Positions 42,380-50,531 of a stretch of DNA of 64,000 bases are shown piece after piece (position 1 is the stretch's first letter; each line of letters begins with the position of its first letter). The notes beneath the pieces are model-generated. The model saw only the letters and a list, made by a program, of their open reading frames with translations. It was not told the DNA's origin and did no database searches. Where the stretch lies: contig DATNEY010000032.1 of NCBI GenBank assembly GCA_035606665.1, positions 124,001 to 188,000 of the forward strand. The letters are read 5' to 3'. Position numbers and translations under genes: made by a program. Source of the DNA: DASUGC01 sp035606665 (GTDB lineage: Bacteria; Acidobacteriota; Vicinamibacteria; Vicinamibacterales; SCN-69-37).

Positions 42380-42411
42380 AAACGACGCGAACAAATGGAA
42401 ACGACGCGAAC
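42380..42411. repeat. Two copies of AAACGACGCGAAC
   Basis: The 13-mer occurs at 42380-42392 and 42399-42411 just upstream of the E2 gene. Its complement GTTCGCGTCGTTT matches the period-9 repeat at 4192-4227. Confidence 0.65.
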
Positions 42412-42431
42412 GGGAGTCCACGGAGTCTTGA

Positions 42432-42463
42432 ATCACCAGATCACCAAATCACCAAATCACAAA
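42432..42463. repeat. Period-8 tandem repeat (ATCACCAA)
   Basis: Four 8-bp units, ATCACCAG, ATCACCAA, ATCACCAA and ATCACAAA, lie after the lpdA gene; the last unit includes the lpdA stop codon. The same unit forms an inverted pair upstream of lpdA at 43904-43978. Confidence 0.85.
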
Positions 42464-43881
42464 TGAATGGCCGCGCCATGAGCCGCGTGCGCGGCCTCCG
42501 CAACGGCCTCCGACATCGTCGGATGCGCGTGAATGGTGCGGATCAGCTCCTCGACCGTGCACTCCAGGCGAAGCGCGACGCCGGCTTCGGCGACGAGCTC
42601 CGTCGCCCGCAGGCCGATCATGTGCACGCCGAGCACCTCGTCGTACTTCTTCTCCGCCACGATCTTCACGAAGCCCTCGATCTCGCCGGCCATCTTCGCG
42701 CGGCCGAGGACGCCGAACGGGAACGTGCCGATCTTCACGTCGTACCCGCGATTCTTTGCTTCCTGCTCGGTGAGCCCAATGCTGCCGATCTCGGGATCGC
42801 AGTACGTGCAGCCCGGAACCTGATCGTAGTTGATCGGCCGGACTTCATGACCGGCGATGCGCTCGGCCAGAAGGATCCCTTCCGCGGAAGAAAGATGCGC
42901 GAGCTGCGGATGCGCGCCGCTGCCCATCGTGATGACGTCGCCGATGGCGGAGATGCCCGCCACGCCGGTGCGAAAGAGATTGTCGACCTTGACGTAGCCG
43001 CGATCGAGCGTGAGTCCTGCCTCGGCGGCGCCGAGTCCGTCGGTGACGGGGCCGCGGCCCGTCGCGACAAGCAGCTTCTCAACCGAGAGGACATCGGTCT
43101 TGCCGTCCGCCGACTGCATCTCGATCGTGACCACGCCGCCCTTCACGCCGGCCGACATGACCTTCGTACCGGTCTTCACCGCGATGCCGCGCTTCCTGAA
43201 TGCCTTCAGGAGCTCCGCCGACACCGCTTCGTCTTCGTTGGGCACGAGCCTCGGGAGGAGCTCGATCACCGTCACTTCAGAACCGAAGCGCCGGTAGATG
43301 GACGCGAACTCGACGCCCACCGCGCCGCTGCCCATGATCGCGATCGACTTCGGCACCTCGGGCAGGTTGATCGCCTCGTCGCTCGTGATGATGTGCTTCT
43401 TGTCGATTTCGACGCCCGGAACACTTCGCGGCTGTGACCCAGTCGCGACGACGATCTCGCGCGCGGCCAGCGTACGTTTCGACCCGCCGTCGGTGACCTC
43501 GACCTTACCGCCGCCGGCAAGGCGCCCCGTGCCCTTCACCCACTCGATCTTGTTCTTCTTGAAGAGAAACTCGACGCCCTTGGTGAGACCGGTGACGATC
43601 TTCCCTTTCCGTTGGTGGACGCGCGCCATGTCGATTGAAGGCTTCACGTCGCCCTTGCCGAACGTGATGCCCCACTCGGACGCCTCCTGCGCGATCTTCA
43701 GCGCGTGCGCGTGTTCGAGCAGGGCTTTCGTGGGGATGCAGCCCCAGTTGAGGCAGGTACCGCCGAGTATCGGCTGGCGCTCGACAACGGCTGTGGTGAG
43801 ACCGAGCTGCGCGGCCCTGATGGCGGCGACGTAGCCGCCGGTACCGGAGCCGATCACGACAACGTCGAATTTGTCAGACAT
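42457..43881 (-). CDS. lpdA: Dihydrolipoyl dehydrogenase (E3)
   Basis: 474 residues. FAD motif VVVIGSGTGGYVAAIRAAQ, the redox disulfide GGTCLNWGCIPTK (about 40-52), NAD motif IMGSGAVGVEFASIYRRFG, FAD segment ISAIGDV and the C-terminal catalytic pair HAHPTMSE. It reoxidises dihydrolipoamide of the E2 encoded next; E2 follows after 90 bases containing repeats. The period-8 repeats on both sides show that the lpdA flanks accumulate such sequences. Confidence 0.95.
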   Translation of the reverse strand: MSDKFDVVVIGSGTGGYVAAIRAAQLGLTTAVVERQPILGGTCLNWGCIPTKALLEHAHALKIAQEASEWGITFGKGDVKPSIDMARVHQRKGKIVTGLTKGVEFLFKKNKIEWVKGTGRLAGGGKVEVTDGGSKRTLAAREIVVATGSQPRSVPGVEIDKKHIITSDEAINLPEVPKSIAIMGSGAVGVEFASIYRRFGSEVTVIELLPRLVPNEDEAVSAELLKAFRKRGIAVKTGTKVMSAGVKGGVVTIEMQSADGKTDVLSVEKLLVATGRGPVTDGLGAAEAGLTLDRGYVKVDNLFRTGVAGISAIGDVITMGSGAHPQLAHLSSAEGILLAERIAGHEVRPINYDQVPGCTYCDPEIGSIGLTEQEAKNRGYDVKIGTFPFGVLGRAKMAGEIEGFVKIVAEKKYDEVLGVHMIGLRATELVAEAGVALRLECTVEELIRTIHAHPTMSEAVAEAAHAAHGAAIHL

Positions 43882-43903
43882 AAAAAGCCAAGCCGGGCGG
43901 TTT

Positions 43904-43978
43904 ATCTGGTGATTTGGCGATTTCGTGATCTGGCGATTTCAAATCACCAGATCACCAGATCACCAACTCACCAAATCA
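43904..43978. repeat. Inverted arrays of the period-8 repeat
   Basis: A left array of TGGTGATT/TGGCGATT-type units (43907-43938) is followed at once by the complementary AAATCACCAGATCACCAG array (43940-43978). The two could pair into a long imperfect hairpin between the HU and lpdA genes. Confidence 0.75.
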
Positions 43979-44009
43979 ACTCACCCGGCCTGAGATCGTA
44001 CCCGAAGTC

Positions 44010-44309
44010 CTACTTGCGCGGCAGGACGGCGTCCTTGAGCTGCTTGGCGATTCTCGCCTTCACAACGGTCTTTGCGGGAATCTTGATCGTCTCACCGGTG
44101 GCCGGGTTGCGGCCCTCGCGCGCCTTGCGCCGCTGAACGACGAGCTTGCACATGCCCGGCAGCACGAATTCGTTCGCGCGCTTGAGCTCCTTCTCGGACA
44201 GGTGCATCAACTCCTCGAACATGTCCCGGACAAGCGTGCGCTTCAAGTCGAACTTGTCCGCGAAGTGCGCGAACAGTTCCATCTTGCCCATGCGGCGGGC
44301 GTCAGCCAT
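44010..44309 (-). CDS. HU/IHF-family DNA-binding protein
   Basis: 99 residues from the ATG at 44309, which has GGGAG upstream. The core GRNPATGETIKIPAKTVVKAR is the DNA-binding arm signature of HU/IHF proteins (here in two parts: GRNPATGETIKIP near 67-79, then AKTVVKARIAK). The N-terminal region has an extra 8-10 residues (MADARRMGKM) before the first helix. It bends and compacts DNA. Behind a strong sigma-70 promoter at 44406-44435. Confidence 0.92.
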   Translation of the reverse strand: MADARRMGKMELFAHFADKFDLKRTLVRDMFEELMHLSEKELKRANEFVLPGMCKLVVQRRKAREGRNPATGETIKIPAKTVVKARIAKQLKDAVLPRK

Positions 44310-44405
44310 AGGACTACTCCCTGAACTCTGGCGCGCGTTAATGACTCTGTCGTCGAAACCAGGCGCGCCAGCGGTTCGACGGCAATTCGGGGAAAAACCG
44401 GCGGT

Positions 44406-44435
44406 ATCGTAGTCCCCGTTCCGAAACGATGTCAA
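44406..44435 (-). promoter_or_regulatory. Sigma-70 promoter of the HU-family gene
   Basis: On the minus strand TTGACA (44430-44435) and TACGAT (44406-44411) are separated by 18 bases, about 97 bases before the HU start codon. Confidence 0.65.
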
Positions 44436-44455
44436 TTTGCAACTGAACCCGTGAC

Positions 44456-44461
44456 TACAAT
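44456..44461 (+). promoter_or_regulatory. Candidate -10 element giving a leaderless queF transcript
   Basis: TACAAT ends 6 bases before the queF GTG at 44468, so a start at +1 would coincide with the start codon. There is no ribosome site upstream of that GTG. The -35 region is weak. Confidence 0.35.
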
Positions 44462-44467
44462 GGCGAC

Positions 44468-44806
44468 GTGCCCCTCGAAACGTTTCCCAATCCTCGCCCG
44501 GAGCGCGACTATCAGATCGAGATCCGCGCGCCCGAGTTCACATCGGTCTGCCCGATCACGGGCTTGCCCGACTTCGGCGAGATTCAGGTCCGCTACACCC
44601 CCGACAAACTCTGCATCGAGCTGAAGTCGTTCAAGTATTACCTGTTCGAGTACCGGAACAAGGGAATCTTTTACGAAGCCGCGACAAATCAGATCCTCGA
44701 CGACCTCGCCGCCGCCTGCCAGCCGAGGCGCATGACGGTCACCGGCGTCTTTGCCGCGCGCGGCGGAATCGCGACCACCGTCGTGGCTGAACACCTGAAG
44801 GAATAG
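44468..44806 (+). CDS. queF: NADPH-dependent 7-cyano-7-deazaguanine reductase QueF
   Basis: 112 residues, the short (YkvM-type) form. The catalytic Cys is in SVCPITGLPDFGE, with the NADPH-binding ELKSFKYYLFEYRNKGIFYE carried as ELKSFKYYLF and EYRNKG. It reduces preQ0 to preQ1 in queuosine synthesis. GTG start with no evident ribosome site and a -10-like box immediately upstream. It stands next to HU, divergently. Confidence 0.94.
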   Translation: MPLETFPNPRPERDYQIEIRAPEFTSVCPITGLPDFGEIQVRYTPDKLCIELKSFKYYLFEYRNKGIFYEAATNQILDDLAAACQPRRMTVTGVFAARGGIATTVVAEHLKE

Positions 44807-44810
44807 GTTC

Positions 44811-44838
44811 GACGGTCGAAGTCCGCAGTTCGAAGTCC
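44811..44838. repeat. Degenerate GTTCGAAGTC repeat
   Basis: GGTTCGACGGTCGAAGTCC and AGTTCGAAGTCC follow the queF stop; they look like a decayed form of the period-7 AAGTTCG repeat at 36385-36412. Confidence 0.5.
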
Positions 44839-44842
44839 AGTC

Positions 44843-44858
44843 TGGCACCAGCCTTGCC
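44843..44858 (+). promoter_or_regulatory. Sigma-54 (-24/-12) promoter upstream of the helicase-methylase unit
   Basis: TGGCACCAGCCTTGCC matches the consensus TGGCAC-N5-TTGC exactly, with the 10-base GG to GC interval. The predicted start is near 44869, about 80 bases before the GTG at 44949. Confidence 0.72.
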
Positions 44859-44948
44859 CCCATCCGGCGCGAGCCTCGCGAGAACGCTGAAGTTCTCGCG
44901 CCATGATTGGAGTTTTTCCAATCTTCCTCGAGGCCATGGTGGGAAAAA

Positions 44949-47312
44949 GTGCGAGGTGCTCTTCCACTCCCGGGCGACACGGTCTGGATTCGGCGCCGGA
45001 GGTGGCGTGTCGATCGGGCTTCGCGCGACCGTGAGCTCGTCCGTCTTGACGTCTCCTGGCGGCGGAAACGCCGGACGTTTCTCGAGCCTTTCGACCGCGT
45101 CACGCCCGGCTGTACGGCTGGAGAAGTCCGTGTCCGGCGACAGCAGGCCTGGGCCCGGCTGGCAGGATCCCTCGCGCGAACCCGGGAATTCCGGCTGCCC
45201 CTTTGCCTTCTGGATGCCGATGTCGACATCCTGCCCCACCAGCTCGAGCCAGTCCTTGCCGTCATCGCCGGACACGCGCGCCTTCTGATCGCGGACGAAG
45301 TCGGCCTAGGTAAGACCGTCCAGGCCGGACTTGTCGTGGCCGAGCTCGTCCGCCGCATTGCGACGCCGCGAGTCCTGATCGTGGTGCCCGCATCACTCCG
45401 CGATCAGTGGCAGACGGAACTCGTGCGCCGGTTCGACATCGACTGCCTGATGGCCGGCCGCCGGCAGCTCGACACCCTGTCACTCGACGGAGCATTCGGC
45501 GCCAGTCCGTGGCAGCGTTCCGGCGTCTGGCTCGTCTCCACGGATTTCATCAAGCAGCCGGCTGTGCTGCGCTCGCTTCCGCGCGATCCGTGGGACCTCA
45601 TCGTCATGGATGAGGCGCATGGCATCTGTGGTGATTCGGATCGTTACGACGCCTGCCACGGGCTTGCGCAGCGATCTCGGCGGGTGCTGCTGCTTACGGC
45701 CACGCCGCACTCCGGTGAGGACGCCAGATTCACGAGACTGATCTCCCTCGGCGCGCTGGGCGGTGCCGCGGATCGTCCTCTTGTATTTCGTCGCACCCGG
45801 CACGAGCTCGGACTCGCGCGGACAAGGCACGTGCGATGGCACTTCGTGAGACTCGCTGACCTGGAAAGCGCCACGCTCGAGGCCATCGACGGCTTCGAAC
45901 GCGAGGCAACAACGGCATCGGCGCCGCCAGAGATCGAGGCGGCGCGGCTGCTGGTGTCCGTTCTCCGCAAGCGCGCGCTCTCGACGTTTGCCTCGTTGTC
46001 GATCTCACTCTCCCGGCGGTTGCGCTGGCTTGGTGATGAGGACTCTGGAAGAGAACACTGGACCCAGCCGCGACTGCTCTTCGACGACATTGATGTTGAT
46101 GAGGATGGCGCGGCCGACCGTGCAGCTCTCACCGCGGAGATCGGCCTCGACGCGCATCGCGAGCGCTGGTGGCTTCACCAACTGAAGGACCTGGCGGATT
46201 CTGCCGCCCAGGTAGAGAGCAAGATCGAACGGCTGAAGGCGCTTCTCTCGCGCACCTCCGAACCAGTGATTGTCTTTACCGAGTTTCGCGATTCCCTCGA
46301 CGCCATCGTCAGGCACCTTCAACAGGACCGAACGATCGCCGTGATTCACGGCGGCCAGGCGCGGCGCGAACAACAGGCGGAGTTGAAGCGGTACCTTTCA
46401 GGACCCGCGTCAGTTCTAATCGCCACCGACGTCGCGGGCCAGGGTCTGAACCTCCAGTCCCGCGGCCGCTGGGTCATCAGCCTCGAGCTCCCGTGGAATC
46501 CGGCACGGCTCGAGCAGCGCCTCGGGCGCGTGGATCGCATCGGCCAACGGCGGATACCCCACCTTACGATGCTGGTGGCCAGGCACACTGCGGAGTCGGG
46601 GCTGCTCGGGCATCTGACACGCCGGGTGAATTCAGCACAACGGTCGTTCGCTCGCGATCTTTTGAGTGCGGTTGTGCCGCCCGGTCTCCCCCCACGCGAG
46701 GGACCGGCTGCGACTCCAGCGACCGCGCTGTGCCGGCGCTGGCGGCGCGCAGCTTTCGTCGTGGCACGAGCCCTCGCGCAGCGGCGCAATCTCGCCGCGC
46801 AGTGGCAGGGACCGATCGAAGACCCGGGCCGAACGATTCGCGCGGGACGGCACGGCCGTCGCGGGTTCGTGATCGGCTCCGTCTCTGTCGTTGATCGGCT
46901 GGACGAATTCGTCGAGCGCTGCCGCTTTGCCCTGATTGCTCCGCCGGACTTCTGCGCGCTTTCCCCGAAAGTCATTGCCTCGCACGCGCGCCGAATCCTC
47001 GAGCAGCGACTGCGCCGCCGGCTTCACAGGCTCGTGCGCGAAGTCCGGCGCACTTCCCGGCGTCACCTTGAACGCGAACGCCTCATCCTGGCTGCCCTTC
47101 GGGTTGAACGCGCGTCATTCGAGAGCCAGGTAACGCTGTTCGACGCGAGCGCAGCTCTGGATCACCAACACCACGTGACGGACCACGAGCGTATCGCGGC
47201 AGCAATGCGAGATCGCGCCGTCCGGTTCGATGCGGCATCCGACCTGCGTGCCGGGGAGATCGAAGTGGACTTCGTGATCGTCGGCGGGATTGAGACTGAA
47301 CGGGCGCGATGA
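44949..47312 (+). CDS. SNF2/RapA-type superfamily 2 helicase, DISARM DrmD-like
   Basis: 787 residues from the GTG at 44949, chosen because GGTGGGA precedes it and the following residues (ALPLPGDTVWIRRRRWRV) begin the conserved region. Motif I ADEVGLGKTVQAG, motif II VMDEAHG (DEAH), motif III LLLTATPHSG, and in the second RecA domain VIVFTEFRDSLDAIVRHL, IATDVAGQGLNLQ and the arginine motif LEQRLGRVDRIGQ. The C-terminal 200 residues are basic and helical. It translocates on double-stranded DNA. Its ATGA overlap with the methylase gene indicates one complex. The pair resembles class 1 DISARM drmD-drmMI. Confidence 0.85.
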   Translation: MRGALPLPGDTVWIRRRRWRVDRASRDRELVRLDVSWRRKRRTFLEPFDRVTPGCTAGEVRVRRQQAWARLAGSLARTREFRLPLCLLDADVDILPHQLEPVLAVIAGHARLLIADEVGLGKTVQAGLVVAELVRRIATPRVLIVVPASLRDQWQTELVRRFDIDCLMAGRRQLDTLSLDGAFGASPWQRSGVWLVSTDFIKQPAVLRSLPRDPWDLIVMDEAHGICGDSDRYDACHGLAQRSRRVLLLTATPHSGEDARFTRLISLGALGGAADRPLVFRRTRHELGLARTRHVRWHFVRLADLESATLEAIDGFEREATTASAPPEIEAARLLVSVLRKRALSTFASLSISLSRRLRWLGDEDSGREHWTQPRLLFDDIDVDEDGAADRAALTAEIGLDAHRERWWLHQLKDLADSAAQVESKIERLKALLSRTSEPVIVFTEFRDSLDAIVRHLQQDRTIAVIHGGQARREQQAELKRYLSGPASVLIATDVAGQGLNLQSRGRWVISLELPWNPARLEQRLGRVDRIGQRRIPHLTMLVARHTAESGLLGHLTRRVNSAQRSFARDLLSAVVPPGLPPREGPAATPATALCRRWRRAAFVVARALAQRRNLAAQWQGPIEDPGRTIRAGRHGRRGFVIGSVSVVDRLDEFVERCRFALIAPPDFCALSPKVIASHARRILEQRLRRRLHRLVREVRRTSRRHLERERLILAALRVERASFESQVTLFDASAALDHQHHVTDHERIAAAMRDRAVRFDAASDLRAGEIEVDFVIVGGIETERAR

Positions 47313-50300
47313 TCAGGCTGCCAGGCGTCGGGGGCGCGCTGTTTCCGTCGCACTTTCTCGCACAGTTCGTGCCGGCGTCATCGACCGCGGAGCTCGAAGC
47401 TTCGCGGCGTGGACTCGTCGCGTGGTGGCAGCGCACCGATGCAAGGTGTGGGCCGGCGACAGGCCTGCGCGCGTTGTTCGATCTCGCGGCGATGCCGCTG
47501 GCGGCGGCGCTCGGCTACCGCGCCTACGACGCGAGGTTCGCCGACGACCGTGTGATCGTGGAACTCGGTGGCGCCAGCCCAGGCGCGACGCGCATGCTCG
47601 TGCTGCCGTGGGCCACGCGCCCGTCACGGCGCTGGAACGAACTCGACGCCCACGGCGCGGCACCAGTGCACTGGGGCCTGGTGTTCGCGCCGCCGTTTCT
47701 GTCCGTCGTAAACACACGCGGCCACGCGTTCCGCCGCAGCGTCGACTTCCGATTCCCTGATGCGATCGATAGGCGGAGCTTCCCGGCGTTGTGGGCAATT
47801 GCTCGCGCGGACACGCTGCTCACGCCCGCTGGCGATCGTCTGCTGCAGGACGCCATGCGCTTTCAGGATGGTGTGCGCGCCGATCTCCAGGCAGGCGTCG
47901 TTCACGCCCTCGGTGCACTGACGCCCGCGATCGCTAGGCCGGGCGCATCCGCGACCGCCAGGACGTTCGACGAGGCGTTGACGATCGTGTATCGGATTCT
48001 CTTTCTGATGTTCGCCGAATCGCGGGCGCTGACGCCCTCGGTGTCGGGCCGCTATCGTCCCGCGTACTCGATCGCCGCGCTCTGCCGCGATGCGCTCGGT
48101 GCCGGCGATCGGAGGCTCGGTCTGTGGGACGGCCTCGCCGCAATCACGCGGCTCTCGCGCCATGGCGCGGTCTCGGTCGACTTCAACTGTCAGGCCTTCA
48201 ACGGACAGTTGTTCTCGAAATCGTCAGCCCCGACGCTCGAGTCAGGCCACGGGTCCAGGCCGACACACCGATCCATCGCGCGCGACCACGCGCTGGCTGA
48301 CGCGCTCGTCGCTCTCGGCACCAGGCCCGTTCCCGGCGGCCGACAGGACATTTCGTACGCGGATCTGGGTGTGGAACAACTCGGCGCCGTGTACGAACGC
48401 GTGCTCGATCTGGACCCCGCATCGATCTCCGCGGCGGCCGAAGTCGCGCCAATGACACGCGAACACAGCCGAAGGCGCAAGGAGACCGGCACCTTCTACA
48501 CGCCCCAGGCGCTCGCGGAATTCGTCGTCCGGCGGACGCTCGCGCCGCTTGTGCATGGCGCGACGACGGACGACATCCTGGCGCTGCGGGTCGTCGATCC
48601 GTCGATGGGCAGCGGCGCCTTTCTGGTCGCGGCGTGCCGGTTTCTTTCCGACGCCTACGAGCGTGCACTCGTGGACGAGGGCCGCCTGGCCGAGACGGAC
48701 CTCGATCCGGACGCGCGCGCGGAAATCCGCAGGCTTGTCGCGAGCCGCTGCCTGGCGGGCGTGGACGCAAACCCCGTCGCAGTGCAGCTCGCGAGACTGT
48801 CGCTGTGGCTGACGACGCTCGCGCGTGACAAGCCGCTCAGCTTCTTCGATCATCAGCTGCGTTGCGGCGACTCGCTCGTTGGCTGCTCTCCTGACGATCT
48901 CTGGCGTGTCAATGTCAGTGCTTCGGGCCGATCTATGCGCCCCTCGACGCCATTGTTTGACGCCGCCGGCCTCGAGACCGCGATCCAATCCATCGCGCAG
49001 CCGCTGCGGCGATTGACGCAGGGCAGCGACGACACCGTCAAGGACGTGCGCGAGCGCGAACGACTCTGGAATCAGATCGCCGGAGACGACTCACCCCTCA
49101 GCGCCTGGCGGCGAGCCTGCGATCTCTGGTGCGCGCGCTGGTTCGAAACGTCGTCACGGCCGTCGGCGCCGGAGTTCCGGGCGCTCGTCGATGCGATGGT
49201 TAGGGAAGGTCGATCTCTTGCCTCGAATGGGACGGGCGCGCTCACCGCATGGGCTAATGCCGCGCAGAGAGCGGCTCGTGCGCGCCATTTCTTCCACTGG
49301 CCGATCGAGTTCGCGGATCTCTTCTACGAAGAGGATGGCGCGCCGAGAACACGGGCGGGATTTGACGCCGTCATCGGCAATCCGCCGTGGGAGATGCTGA
49401 GGGGCGGCGATGCGGCGCGGCCCGATCTCGTGGCCTTCATTCGCGGATCTGGGCTCTATCCGTCGTGCGATCGCGGTCACGTCAATCTGTACCAGCCGTT
49501 TCTCGAACGCTCTCTCGCGCTCGTCCGGCCGGGCGGCCGTGTCGGGCTGATCCTCCCGTGGGGAGCGGCCGTGGACGATGGCGCTGCATCTCTACGACGC
49601 CGGCTCTTCGAACGTGGCCGCGTGGACACCATCGTCGGCCTGGACAACTCCGCGGGTCTGTTTCCTATTCATCGTGGATTGAGATTCATGGTGCTCGTCG
49701 CGTCTCCGGGAGCACCGCCACGAAAGAGCTCAGCGACGTTCGGCGTTCGGACACCGGAGGAGTTGGGGAGTCTGCCTGGCCGCGACGATCCGGAGGCGGG
49801 ATCGGCCTTCGAGACGCGGCTCGACGCCGGCACGCTCCGTTGCGCCGGAGGCCCGGCCCTTCGCATTCCTGATGCGCGGTGTCCCGGCGATCTCGACTGG
49901 CTTCTCACCCAGTGCCGGCGGTTCCCTGCTCTCGGTCACGAACGCGGCTGGCACCTGAGCTTTGGCCGTGAGCTCAACGCGACGGAAGATCGCGAATCGT
50001 TCGGTCCGGCCGGCCTTCCCGTGATCGAGGGCAAGCACATCGGGCCATTCAGAGTCGATGCAGCCGCGGCGACAAAACGGATTTCCGCGTCGCGCGTCAC
50101 CCGACTCCTGCCTGCAGCGCCTCACACACGGGCGCGACTCGCCTACCGCGATGTGTCAGGCGCCGGCAACCGGCGCACGCTGATCGCGGCGGTCGTGCCT
50201 CCGGGCGTCGTCACGACCCACACGCTGTTCTGCGTTCGCACGCCGCCGGATGACGCCAGGCAGCACTTTCTCTGCGCGCTGTTCAATTCGTCGCCACTCA

Positions 50301-50503
50301 ACCGGATCGTCCGCATGCTCATGGGCAGCCACGTGACGACCGGACTCGTCGAGCATCTTCCGGTCCCGGTCTGGACCGGTGACGCGGCTCAGTTGGCGCT
50401 GGCGGACCTGGCTCGAGCGCTCGCCGACGCCGGTACAAGCGAAACCGACAGAACCGCAATCGAGCACGAGAGCGACGAACGCATCGCTCGCATGTACGCG
50501 TGA
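47309..50503 (+). CDS. Large adenine-specific DNA methylase (Eco57I/type IIG-like)
   Basis: 1064 residues. Methylase motif I is VVDPSMGSGAFLVAACRFL, preceded by RKETGTFYTPQALAEFVV; the catalytic motif IV is VIGNPPWEML, so N6-adenine methylation is expected. NLYQPFLERSLALVRPGG and VGLILPW complete the core. The C-terminal 300 residues (IEGKHIGPFRVD, LFNSSPLN) form a target-recognition-like region. The N-terminal 300 residues are unassigned; no clear PD-(D/E)xK nuclease is visible, which differs from true type IIG enzymes. Translationally coupled to the helicase. It probably marks self DNA for a defence function. Confidence 0.87.
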   Translation: MIRLPGVGGALFPSHFLAQFVPASSTAELEASRRGLVAWWQRTDARCGPATGLRALFDLAAMPLAAALGYRAYDARFADDRVIVELGGASPGATRMLVLPWATRPSRRWNELDAHGAAPVHWGLVFAPPFLSVVNTRGHAFRRSVDFRFPDAIDRRSFPALWAIARADTLLTPAGDRLLQDAMRFQDGVRADLQAGVVHALGALTPAIARPGASATARTFDEALTIVYRILFLMFAESRALTPSVSGRYRPAYSIAALCRDALGAGDRRLGLWDGLAAITRLSRHGAVSVDFNCQAFNGQLFSKSSAPTLESGHGSRPTHRSIARDHALADALVALGTRPVPGGRQDISYADLGVEQLGAVYERVLDLDPASISAAAEVAPMTREHSRRRKETGTFYTPQALAEFVVRRTLAPLVHGATTDDILALRVVDPSMGSGAFLVAACRFLSDAYERALVDEGRLAETDLDPDARAEIRRLVASRCLAGVDANPVAVQLARLSLWLTTLARDKPLSFFDHQLRCGDSLVGCSPDDLWRVNVSASGRSMRPSTPLFDAAGLETAIQSIAQPLRRLTQGSDDTVKDVRERERLWNQIAGDDSPLSAWRRACDLWCARWFETSSRPSAPEFRALVDAMVREGRSLASNGTGALTAWANAAQRAARARHFFHWPIEFADLFYEEDGAPRTRAGFDAVIGNPPWEMLRGGDAARPDLVAFIRGSGLYPSCDRGHVNLYQPFLERSLALVRPGGRVGLILPWGAAVDDGAASLRRRLFERGRVDTIVGLDNSAGLFPIHRGLRFMVLVASPGAPPRKSSATFGVRTPEELGSLPGRDDPEAGSAFETRLDAGTLRCAGGPALRIPDARCPGDLDWLLTQCRRFPALGHERGWHLSFGRELNATEDRESFGPAGLPVIEGKHIGPFRVDAAAATKRISASRVTRLLPAAPHTRARLAYRDVSGAGNRRTLIAAVVPPGVVTTHTLFCVRTPPDDARQHFLCALFNSSPLNRIVRMLMGSHVTTGLVEHLPVPVWTGDAAQLALADLARALADAGTSETDRTAIEHESDERIARMYA

Positions 50504-50531
50504 GGCCCGGCTTTGCTATATTCGCCCCGCG

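Noticed and set aside
44907..44948. TTG start of the helicase at 44907
   Set aside because: The GTG at 44949 has GGTGGGA at the right spacing and directly precedes the conserved region.
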